A stretch of 58,575 nt of DNA from Clostridiales bacterium CHKCI006. Its GTDB lineage: Bacteria; Bacillota_I; Bacilli_A; Erysipelotrichales; Coprobacillaceae. Position 1 is the first letter of the stretch; each line of letters starts with the position of its first letter. The notes below the pieces were generated by a model. The model had not been told where the DNA came from. It did not search any database and saw only the letters and a program-made list of their open reading frames with translations. A program made the translations under genes and the position numbers. The DNA is taken from contig FCNA01000143.1 in assembly GCA_900018345.1 (NCBI GenBank), positions 1-58,575 on the forward strand. Direction: 5' to 3'. Positions 41,546-47,818 of this stretch are shown in pieces.

Positions 41546-41566
41546 ATGTATCATACTTTCTGCTAA
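41546..41566 (+). CDS. Attenuator leader peptide (6 codons)
   Basis: ATG TAT CAT ACT TTC TGC TAA encodes MYHTFC. AAAAGGGG (41530-41537) lies eight bases before the ATG, at the extreme 5' end of the transcript. The codons ACT-TTC-TGC form the left arm of the first leader hairpin, so a ribosome stalled here would open it. This is the expected sensor of a ribosome-mediated attenuator. The leader peptide is inferred; no homologue was checked. Confidence 0.65.
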   Translation: MYHTFC

Positions 41567-41682
41567 AAAATGAAAACGACAAAAATGGTTTGTGAAAGCA
41601 GTGTTTTTGTCATGCGCAGAAAGTGGACATCTGGATATCATGTAAGTAATGACAGGTAGAAACTTTTTACCTGTCTTTTTTT
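41555..41682 (+). promoter_or_regulatory. Ribosome-mediated transcription attenuator of the ABC-F gene
   Basis: Three nested structures. ACTTTCTGC (41555-41563, inside the leader ORF) pairs with GCAGAAAGT (41616-41624). GACAAAAA (41578-41585) pairs with TTTTTGTC (41604-41611) inside that loop. GACAGGTA (41651-41658) pairs with TACCTGTC (41668-41675), followed by T7, a perfect intrinsic terminator. If a stalled ribosome frees AGAAAGT (41618-41624), it can pair with ACTTTTT (41662-41668) and break the terminator. This predicts induction of the ABC-F gene by ribosome-targeting antibiotics. Confidence 0.8.
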
Positions 41683-41702
41683 GTGGAGAGGAGGAGATCA
41701 AC

Positions 41703-43175
41703 ATGTCCATGATTCAAGTCAGCCATTTAACTTTTCATTATGAAGATGGCAGTGAAAATATTTTTGAGGACGTTTCATTTGAGTTGGATACGAGCTGGAA
41801 ATTAGGTTTGACAGGACGCAACGGGAAAGGCAAGACAACGCTGTTTAAGATCTTAAGCGGGAAGCAGAAAGGAAAAGGCACTGTGATCAGTCCGGTCGAC
41901 TATCTGTATTTTCCTTTTCAGATCCAAGATGCGACGCAGTTGACGTTGTTTGTGATCGAAGACCTGTTGGGTGAAGTGGCCTCGTGGCAATTGGAACGCG
42001 AGCTGAATTTATTGGAAGTAGACAGCGAGGTCCTGTATCGTCCTTTCGATACCCTGAGTCAGGGAGAGCAGACCAAAGTTTTACTGGCCAGTCTGTTTAT
42101 TCGCGATGATACCTTTGTATTGATTGATGAGCCGACCAATCATCTTGACTTGAAAGGTCGTGAACTGGTCTCCGCTTACCTGAAAAAGAAAAAAGGCTTT
42201 ATCCTTGTCAGCCATGATCGTGCTTTCTTAGACGGTTGTATCGATCACATCATGTCTTTAAATAAGACGAGCATCGATATTCAAAAAGGCAACTATTCAA
42301 GTTGGGAAGACAATATGTCAAGACGCATGCAGGACGAGAAGAGTCAGCAGCAGCGGTTGAAGACGGAAATCAAAAAAATGGAGAAAGCGAAACGGCAGAC
42401 CGCTGACTGGAGCGATCAGGTCGAGAAGAGCAAGATCGGTGCGGCGGACAAAGGCTACGTTGGGCATATGGCTGCCAAGATGATGAAGCGGTCTAAAAGT
42501 CTGGAGAAACGCCAGCAAAAACACATCGATGAGAAAAAAACATTATTAAGGGATCTGGAGGAGCAGGAAGATCTGAAGATCCATCTCTTGCCCTTGCGCC
42601 GTTCCTATGTGCTAAGAATGACCGGCGTCACTGCCGGATATGAAGCCCCATTATTTGAACCGCTGAGTTTCGAAATGCAACCTCATGATCGCATTGCCCT
42701 GGTGGGCGGTAACGGGTGTGGCAAATCAACACTGCTGCATCTATTGACCAAGGATCAGACGCATTTGCTTTCCGGCAAGATCGAGATCCCTTCCGATTTA
42801 GTCATCTCTTCTATTGCTCAGGATCCCTCATTTTTAAAGGGTCCCATGATTGCCTACGCTGAAGGTGAAGGGCTGGATATCAGTTTATTTTTAGCGATCC
42901 TGGCTAAATTAGGACTGACCAAGGAGCATTTTGAACGACCGATGGAATCCATGAGTCCCGGTCAGCAAAAAAAGATCCTCATTGCAGCCAGTCTGGCCAA
43001 GCCGGCGCACCTTTATATTTACGATGAACCTTTGAACTATCTCGATATCATCAGTCGTGCCCAACTCGAAAAAGTCATCCTGACCTATCAGCCTACGATG
43101 CTTTTTGTGGAACATGATGCGGTGTTTTTAGAAAAAGTCGCTACCAGGCGCATTGAAATGCATCCTTTCGGTTAA
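41703..43175 (+). CDS. ABC-F ribosomal protection protein (Lsa-type)
   Basis: Cytosolic dual-ATPase protein (490 aa, no TM) that binds the ribosomal E site and dislodges antibiotics. NBD1: Walker A GRNGKGKTT near residue 39, signature LSQGEQTK, Walker B FVLIDEPTNHLDL. The linker (~190-290) has ADWSDQVEKSKIG and AAKMMKRSKSLEKR, typical of the Lsa/Eat group. NBD2: GGNGCGKST, MSPGQQKK and LYIYDEPLNYLD. Lsa-type proteins give resistance to lincosamides, pleuromutilins and streptogramin A; that spectrum is inferred here. GAGGAGGAG precedes ATG 41703; longer starts run back into the terminator. The leader attenuator strongly supports a drug-inducible resistance role. Confidence 0.9.
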   Translation: MSMIQVSHLTFHYEDGSENIFEDVSFELDTSWKLGLTGRNGKGKTTLFKILSGKQKGKGTVISPVDYLYFPFQIQDATQLTLFVIEDLLGEVASWQLERELNLLEVDSEVLYRPFDTLSQGEQTKVLLASLFIRDDTFVLIDEPTNHLDLKGRELVSAYLKKKKGFILVSHDRAFLDGCIDHIMSLNKTSIDIQKGNYSSWEDNMSRRMQDEKSQQQRLKTEIKKMEKAKRQTADWSDQVEKSKIGAADKGYVGHMAAKMMKRSKSLEKRQQKHIDEKKTLLRDLEEQEDLKIHLLPLRRSYVLRMTGVTAGYEAPLFEPLSFEMQPHDRIALVGGNGCGKSTLLHLLTKDQTHLLSGKIEIPSDLVISSIAQDPSFLKGPMIAYAEGEGLDISLFLAILAKLGLTKEHFERPMESMSPGQQKKILIAASLAKPAHLYIYDEPLNYLDIISRAQLEKVILTYQPTMLFVEHDAVFLEKVATRRIEMHPFG

Positions 43176-43196
43176 AACCTGAAGGGATGTTTTTTC
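43161..43196 (+). terminator. Intrinsic terminator after the ABC-F gene
   Basis: CATCCTTTCGGTT pairs with AACCTGAAGGGATG with a bulge, then T6. The stop codon is in the loop. Confidence 0.78.
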
Positions 43197-43208
43197 AATA
43201 CTTAGAGA

Positions 43209-43237
43209 TTGAGTTCAAGTTGAAATTGCTATATAAT
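43209..43237 (+). promoter_or_regulatory. Promoter of the YheO-like/pyrophosphatase unit
   Basis: TTGAGT (43209-43214), 17-bp spacer, TATAAT (43232-43237). Confidence 0.65.
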
Positions 43238-43258
43238 AAGGAAAGAGAGGATGATTGG

Positions 43259-43918
43259 ATGCATCAATTATTAGAACGCTATGTCCCCCTGGTACATTTT
43301 TTAGCACAGGCGTTAGGGGAAAATGTCGAGATCGCGTTGCACGATATGACGCTTAAGGATGGCCCTATTGTTGCTTTGGCCAACGGTTTAAGCGGGCGCG
43401 AAGTGGGCTCTACTTTAACTAATCTGGGAAAACATATCATAGAGGAAAAACAATATTTGAAGCAGGATTTTGTCATGAACTATAAATCCCTCAGTCAGGA
43501 TGGAAAACTGCTGCGTTCTTCCTCTTATTTTATTAAAGATGAAAATGGAGAACTCATCGGAATGTTGTGCATCAATGTCAATATTTCGGATTATGCCTAT
43601 ATCAACCAGGCTCTGCAGCGCATCTTAGGCATGAGCACGGAGCCAGAGATGGAGTATGAGATGGAAAATCCGATCGAGATCTTGTCCAATGATTTAGAAA
43701 CGACGATCTCACAATACTGTCAGGAGGCTTTGAGCGACATGGGATGTTTCGATTCATCTCGACTGACGGCTAAGGAAAAACAGCGTGTTGTTTCGTATTT
43801 AAATCAGAAAGGTGTCTTTCAGATGAAAGGCGCTATACATATTGTCGCCAACATCATCCATAGCTCTACCCCAACAATTTATCGCTATTTACAAAATATT
43901 AGAGGAGGTTCGTTATGA
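43259..43918 (+). CDS. YheO/DauR-like PAS and HTH regulator
   Basis: A 219-aa transcription factor. The N-terminal YheO-like PAS domain starts LLERYVPLVHFLAQALGENV and continues with EIALHDMT, NYKSLSQDGKLLRSSSYFI and GMLCINVNISD, all typical of the family. A C-terminal HTH (YLNQKGVFQMKGAIHIVAN, then STPTIYRYL) matches the DauR-type DNA-binding domain. The ligand is unknown. ATG 43259 is used; earlier in-frame codons run into the promoter. Its stop overlaps the pyrophosphatase start by four bases, so the two genes are coupled, which is unusual for this regulator family. Confidence 0.85.
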   Translation: MHQLLERYVPLVHFLAQALGENVEIALHDMTLKDGPIVALANGLSGREVGSTLTNLGKHIIEEKQYLKQDFVMNYKSLSQDGKLLRSSSYFIKDENGELIGMLCINVNISDYAYINQALQRILGMSTEPEMEYEMENPIEILSNDLETTISQYCQEALSDMGCFDSSRLTAKEKQRVVSYLNQKGVFQMKGAIHIVANIIHSSTPTIYRYLQNIRGGSL

Positions 43919-45558
43919 AAGATACCGTTTATGTGAGCGGACATCGTAATCCCGATACGGATTCGATCATCAGTGCGATTGCTTATGCTCACCTGTTGAA
44001 TGTTACAGGCAAATATCATGCCATTCCGGTGCGCTTAGGAGAAGTGAACAAGGAAACGCAGTTCGTTCTCGATTATTTTCATTTAGAAAAACCGGTCTTA
44101 TTGAAAACTGTCAAACAGAAGGTCGAAGATCTGGATTATGATAAGGTGACCCTTTTTGCCAAGGAACTGACTTTAAAGACGGCCTGGGCACTGATGAAAC
44201 AGGGAAATCTGAAATCTGCACCTGTCCTGGATGAAAATTCCCATTTGTTAGGGGTGCTGTCAACTTCTAATATCATTGCCGGTTATATGGATGACTGGGA
44301 TAGCAATATTCTGGCTAAAAGTGGGACTTCCATTGAAAACATCGTGGATACCCTGGATGCTAAGGTGCTGCACCTCAATCGTGATGTCAAGATCTTTAAA
44401 GGTGAGATCCATGTGGCGGCCATGAATAATGAAGAAGCGAAAAAGCGAATCAAAAAAGACGATATTGTTATTGTGGGGGGGGACCGTGAAGAAGCGGTGA
44501 CCATGTTGTTGGATCAGCAGGTTTCCCTGATCATTCTGACAGGATCGCTGACTTTGACACCTGAATTATCCAAGAAAGTCAAAGAAGCCAATATTACGAC
44601 GATCTCCACACCGCATAATACTTTTGTCACTTCACAGCTGATCATTCAGTCCGTTCCGGTGGAATTTGTCATGCAGAAGGGAAATATCACTACTTTCTCA
44701 ACGGATGATACGGTGGATTATATGAAAGAGGTCATGACCGAGACCCGTTTTAGAGCGTATCCTGTTGTTGATCTCAATGGACGTGTTGTTGGAACCTTGT
44801 CACGTTATCAGTTATTAAGTGGTATGCGTAAAAAAGTCATCCAGGTTGACCATAATGAGCGCGCCCAATCCATTCCTGGCTTGGAGGAAGCAGAGATCTT
44901 AGAGATCATTGACCATCACCGTGTGGCCGATATTCAAACGACAGGTCCTGTTTATTTCCGCTGTGAGCCATTGGGTTCGACGGCAACCATTGTCACTAAA
45001 GCTTATCAGGAACAGGGTGTAGAGATTCCTAAAGAGATTGCCGGTGCCCTGTTGAGTGCGATCATTTCTGATACCCTTTTATTTAAGAGCCCAACCTGCA
45101 CACCGGTGGATACCAGGATTGCGAAATACTTAGCCGATATTGCCGGTGTCGATATGGTTAGCTATGCTCAGGAGATGTTTAAAGCAGGAACATCACTTAA
45201 AGGATTCACGGTGGCTGAGATCTTCAATCAGGATTACAAACGCTTCACGATTTCTGATCGCAAGGTCGGCATTGCTCAGGTCAATACGATGGATATTGAT
45301 GGCTTTGCGGAATACAAGAAAGACATGCTTGCCTATATGGATGAACAGGCCCATGAACAGAACCTGGATCTTGTTCTGTTATTACTGACAGATGTCTTGA
45401 ATGCTGCCAGTGTACTGTTCGCGGCAGGTCCAAAGAAAGAAATTGCCAATCGTGCTTTCAATGTGGAACTGAAGGAAAATGAGGCTTTCCTGCCAGGTGT
45501 CATCTCACGTAAAAAACAGGTGGTCCCTGCAGTCACAGAAGCGATTGAACAGAATTAA
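43915..45558 (+). CDS. ppaC: CBS-regulated family II (Mn-dependent) inorganic pyrophosphatase
   Basis: Hydrolyses pyrophosphate (547 aa). The DHH core is split: GHRNPDTDSIISAIAYA (residues 9-25) carries metal ligands, LEIIDHHRVAD has the DHH motif, and SDTLLFKSPTCTP the third metal site. SRKKQVVP near the C terminus is the substrate-binding S-R-K-K-Q of the DHHA2 domain. Between the first two lies a ~240-aa regulatory insert with two CBS halves (LKSAPVLDENSHLLGVLS and FRAYPVVDLNGRVVGTLS) flanking a DRTGG domain (IVGGDREEAVTMLL), which senses adenine nucleotides or diadenosine polyphosphates in known members. AGGAGG precedes ATG 43915. Confidence 0.95.
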   Translation: MKDTVYVSGHRNPDTDSIISAIAYAHLLNVTGKYHAIPVRLGEVNKETQFVLDYFHLEKPVLLKTVKQKVEDLDYDKVTLFAKELTLKTAWALMKQGNLKSAPVLDENSHLLGVLSTSNIIAGYMDDWDSNILAKSGTSIENIVDTLDAKVLHLNRDVKIFKGEIHVAAMNNEEAKKRIKKDDIVIVGGDREEAVTMLLDQQVSLIILTGSLTLTPELSKKVKEANITTISTPHNTFVTSQLIIQSVPVEFVMQKGNITTFSTDDTVDYMKEVMTETRFRAYPVVDLNGRVVGTLSRYQLLSGMRKKVIQVDHNERAQSIPGLEEAEILEIIDHHRVADIQTTGPVYFRCEPLGSTATIVTKAYQEQGVEIPKEIAGALLSAIISDTLLFKSPTCTPVDTRIAKYLADIAGVDMVSYAQEMFKAGTSLKGFTVAEIFNQDYKRFTISDRKVGIAQVNTMDIDGFAEYKKDMLAYMDEQAHEQNLDLVLLLLTDVLNAASVLFAAGPKKEIANRAFNVELKENEAFLPGVISRKKQVVPAVTEAIEQN

Positions 45559-45566
45559 AGGATGGT

Positions 45567-45595
45567 GAGACGGAACGATCAGTTCTGTCTCTTTT
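45567..45595 (+). terminator. Intrinsic terminator after ppaC
   Basis: GAGACGGAAC / GTTCTGTCTC (one wobble) around GATCA, then TTTT. Confidence 0.85.
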
Positions 45596-45683
45596 CAGAT
45601 AGGAAAAGAATCAGCCAAACAGGCTTAGTTTGCTTAGACATGATGCATCGTCTGGCCAACCTAAACGAAATGAAGGGATGAAA

Positions 45684-46523
45684 ATGGAGAGGATCCTGGA
45701 ACACATCGTCCAAGATTATCAACTGAATGAAAATGACAGATATATGCTTCAATATGTGCTCGATCATAGTGAAGAAGTGGTTCACATGTCTACTCGTCAA
45801 CTGGCTGAAAAGACGTATACCAATGCGACGGCGGTTCTCCGCTTTGTCAAAAAGTTAGGCTTTGCGAATGACGGTGATTTCAAGATTCATCTTCACGATT
45901 TTTTAAGTCGGTATCATCTGCAGAAAATGGAGATCCTATCTCATGAAGGTCTGCTTTCGATCATGGATAAATTAGCGGCACTGGAAGCGGGAATCATTGA
46001 TCAGACGCGAAGCATGATCTCTTTTGAGACCTTTAAACAGGTGATGGCCTGCATCTCCCAAAAGCAATATATTGATATCATTGCGAAAGATACGAATGCC
46101 TGTATTGGCGATTATGCCAGTCACCTCTTATGCAGCCTGGGAAAGATCGTCACAGTCTATCAAAATGAAGATAGACAACTATGGTTAAGTTTAAATAGCG
46201 ATGATCAGCATATAGTCATCGTCATCAGTAAGTACGGCAGGGATCCACATTTGAAAAATGTGGCGAATATACTCATGCAGCGTGGCCTGCCTTTGATCAT
46301 TATCACGAGTCATAAAGCCAGTCCGCTTACCAAGAAACAGGCGCTAACATTATATGGGGTCATTCATGATGAATTTGCAGGGTTGAAGGATATGATCTTT
46401 TATGTGTCCCTTAAATATCTGTTTGATCTTGTCTACAGCCTGCTCATTTCGGAAAATTTGAGTCATGCTGAAGAATGGGATCGGTTGTATGAGCGTCTAT
46501 ATAATCAACAGTTCAAAGGATAA
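45684..46523 (+). CDS. MurR/RpiR family transcriptional regulator
   Basis: A 279-aa regulator. An N-terminal HTH_6 domain (VVHMSTRQLAEKTYTNATAV, then LRFVKKLGFANDGDFKIHLH) is followed by a SIS sugar-phosphate-binding domain (YIDIIAKDTNACIGDYASHL, IVIVISKYGRDPHLKNVANI). Such proteins sense sugar phosphates, including MurNAc-6P in MurR. Some SIS residues look degraded: the usual G-x-G-x-S start is absent. ATG 45684 is six bases after AAGGG. It stands alone; MupG at 21867 and the GH1 gene are possible but unproven targets. Confidence 0.85.
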   Translation: MERILEHIVQDYQLNENDRYMLQYVLDHSEEVVHMSTRQLAEKTYTNATAVLRFVKKLGFANDGDFKIHLHDFLSRYHLQKMEILSHEGLLSIMDKLAALEAGIIDQTRSMISFETFKQVMACISQKQYIDIIAKDTNACIGDYASHLLCSLGKIVTVYQNEDRQLWLSLNSDDQHIVIVISKYGRDPHLKNVANILMQRGLPLIIITSHKASPLTKKQALTLYGVIHDEFAGLKDMIFYVSLKYLFDLVYSLLISENLSHAEEWDRLYERLYNQQFKG

Positions 46524-46609
46524 ATGGCCATCTTTTGTCACAATGTAACAGGCATATGCGCTTTTTGATGGATGATGTTGTGATATTGTCACTGATCTCA
46601 TATGTCCTC

Positions 46610-46638
46610 TTGAATTGTCTGCGGGAAGTGTCTATGAT
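46610..46638 (+). promoter_or_regulatory. Promoter of the PNPOx-like gene
   Basis: TTGAAT (46610-46615), 17-bp spacer, TATGAT (46633-46638). Confidence 0.6.
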
Positions 46639-46710
46639 AAGTAGTGTATTGAGCGGGACCCGTTGTTTAAACAAAACAAGGCAAAGGATGGTCAGGTTGG
46701 AGGAGCATAA

Positions 46711-47220
46711 ATGAGAAGAAAAGATAGAGAAATAACAGATTTTAATGAGATCATGAAGATCATTGACAAGTGTGATACGTGTCGGCTGGCTCTGATTGAT
46801 GAGGAATATCCCTATATTGTCCCATTAAATTTTGGGGTCGATGTTGTGGACGGGCAGGTGTATTTCTATTTTCATAGTGCCAATCAGGGAAAGAAATTAG
46901 ACTTGATACGCAAGCATCCTAAAGCGACTTTTGAAATGGACTGCGAGCATCGTATCATTCTTTATAAAGAAAGAATGTCCTGCACCATGGGCTATGCCAG
47001 TGTTATTGGTCATGGAACGATTGAATTTGTTGATGACGAATACAAGTATGACGCTTTGAAGATCTTAATGAGACATTATCATTCTGAAGCGTTTCAGTTT
47101 AATACCGATCTGATGAAAGCGACCACAGTGTTCTGTTTAAAGGTACAGGATATGGTGGGCAAGCGAAGAGATAACTGGCATCCCGAAGAGAAGACAAAGA
47201 TGGCTGTTTCATTGGAATAA
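46711..47220 (+). CDS. Pyridoxamine 5'-phosphate oxidase-like (NimA-type) flavoprotein
   Basis: Split-barrel FMN-binding protein (169 aa) of the PNPOx-like/NimA family. MRRKDREITDFNEIMKIID, then CDTCRLALIDEEYPYIVPLN and YFHSANQGKKLDLIRKHPKA are the typical NimA-like segments that bind FMN and the nitroimidazole or other reducible ligand. The C-terminal VFCLKVQDMVGKRRD is also standard. Some members reduce nitroimidazoles; most are of unknown physiological role. TTGGAGGAG lies before the ATG. Monocistronic. Confidence 0.9.
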   Translation: MRRKDREITDFNEIMKIIDKCDTCRLALIDEEYPYIVPLNFGVDVVDGQVYFYFHSANQGKKLDLIRKHPKATFEMDCEHRIILYKERMSCTMGYASVIGHGTIEFVDDEYKYDALKILMRHYHSEAFQFNTDLMKATTVFCLKVQDMVGKRRDNWHPEEKTKMAVSLE

Positions 47221-47239
47221 AACAGCGTATAGATCATGC

Positions 47240-47266
47240 AAAGCAGTTGTGACAGACTGCTTTTTT
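47240..47266 (+). terminator. Intrinsic terminator
   Basis: AAAGCAGT-TGTGACAG-ACTGCTTT perfect stem, then Ts. Confidence 0.88.
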
Positions 47267-47359
47267 GGCTACAGAGGAAGCATGTGAACGCCGGTATCCT
47301 CCTGCTGGCAAGGCATGCTCTTCACCATGTCCGGACATAGTCCAAACCAAAATAAGGAG

Positions 47360-47516
47360 GATATCGCCTTATTTAGTGAGATGATCTTTAAGGTTCTATG
47401 AAGATGTGTTTAAAGCGTACGATCCATATCGTATGGAACCATTCATGTCGATTATCTGTTTTGATTGTCTGACGCATTTAATATTTGAATGGTATAAAGC
47501 TCATTATTTCGCCTGA
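47360..47516 (+). pseudogene. Frameshifted protein remnant (regulator C terminus-like)
   Basis: Two adjoining frames read protein-like: DIALFSEMIFKVL (47360-47401) and, shifted, FYEDVFKAYDPYRMEPFMSI, then ICFDCLTHLIFEWYKAHYFA (47394-47516). The second resembles a TetR-type C-terminal helix bundle, but that is a guess. There is no start or RBS. The rest of 47267-47600 shows no gene. Confidence 0.35.
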
Positions 47517-47604
47517 AGAGCGTTAAATGAGGGAAATCATCAGTTTCTCTTTTTTCTAGTCTATGCCTGATCTCTTCTTTGCAGTATTTCACTATCTGAG
47601 AGTG

Positions 47605-47683
47605 TTTTCATATTTTGAAAATTGTCACAAATTGTGAATTGATTTGTTTCAAAGTGCTTTAATTTTGATATAATGATTATATC
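47605..47683 (+). promoter_or_regulatory. Promoter of the GTPase-vWA-subtilase operon with three palindromes
   Basis: An extended -10 TGATATAAT (47666-47674) lies in the perfect palindrome GATATAAT-G-ATTATATC (47667-47683). Upstream are TCACAA-A-TTGTGA (47625-47637) and TTTTCA-TATTT-TGAAAA (47605-47621). The clustering suggests tight repression or activation. No good -35 at 17 bp; TTGTTT lies at a 19-bp spacing. Confidence 0.55.
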
Positions 47684-47753
47684 AGCAGACAATAAATGAT
47701 TGTAGAGCGACTGATGAAAACTACGATGATGCGAAGAATAGGTGCGCATGAGA

Positions 47754-47785
47754 AAAGGGGAAGCAGATCGTTTTGCTTTCCCTTT
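47754..47785 (+). promoter_or_regulatory. Leader stem-loop of the operon
   Basis: AAAGGGGAAGCA pairs with TGCTTTCCCTTT (12 bp, one wobble) around GATCGTTT, in the ~135-nt leader and 18 nt before the RBS. T-rich sequence follows weakly, so it is an attenuator or mRNA-stability element rather than a clear terminator. Confidence 0.5.
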
Positions 47786-47818
47786 GTTGTATGATTAAAA
47801 AATGGGGAGGGAATAAAT

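Noticed and set aside
41649-41702. ABC-F start at ATG 41649
   Set aside because: It lies in the terminator hairpin without an RBS; GAGGAGGAG and family alignment support ATG 41703.
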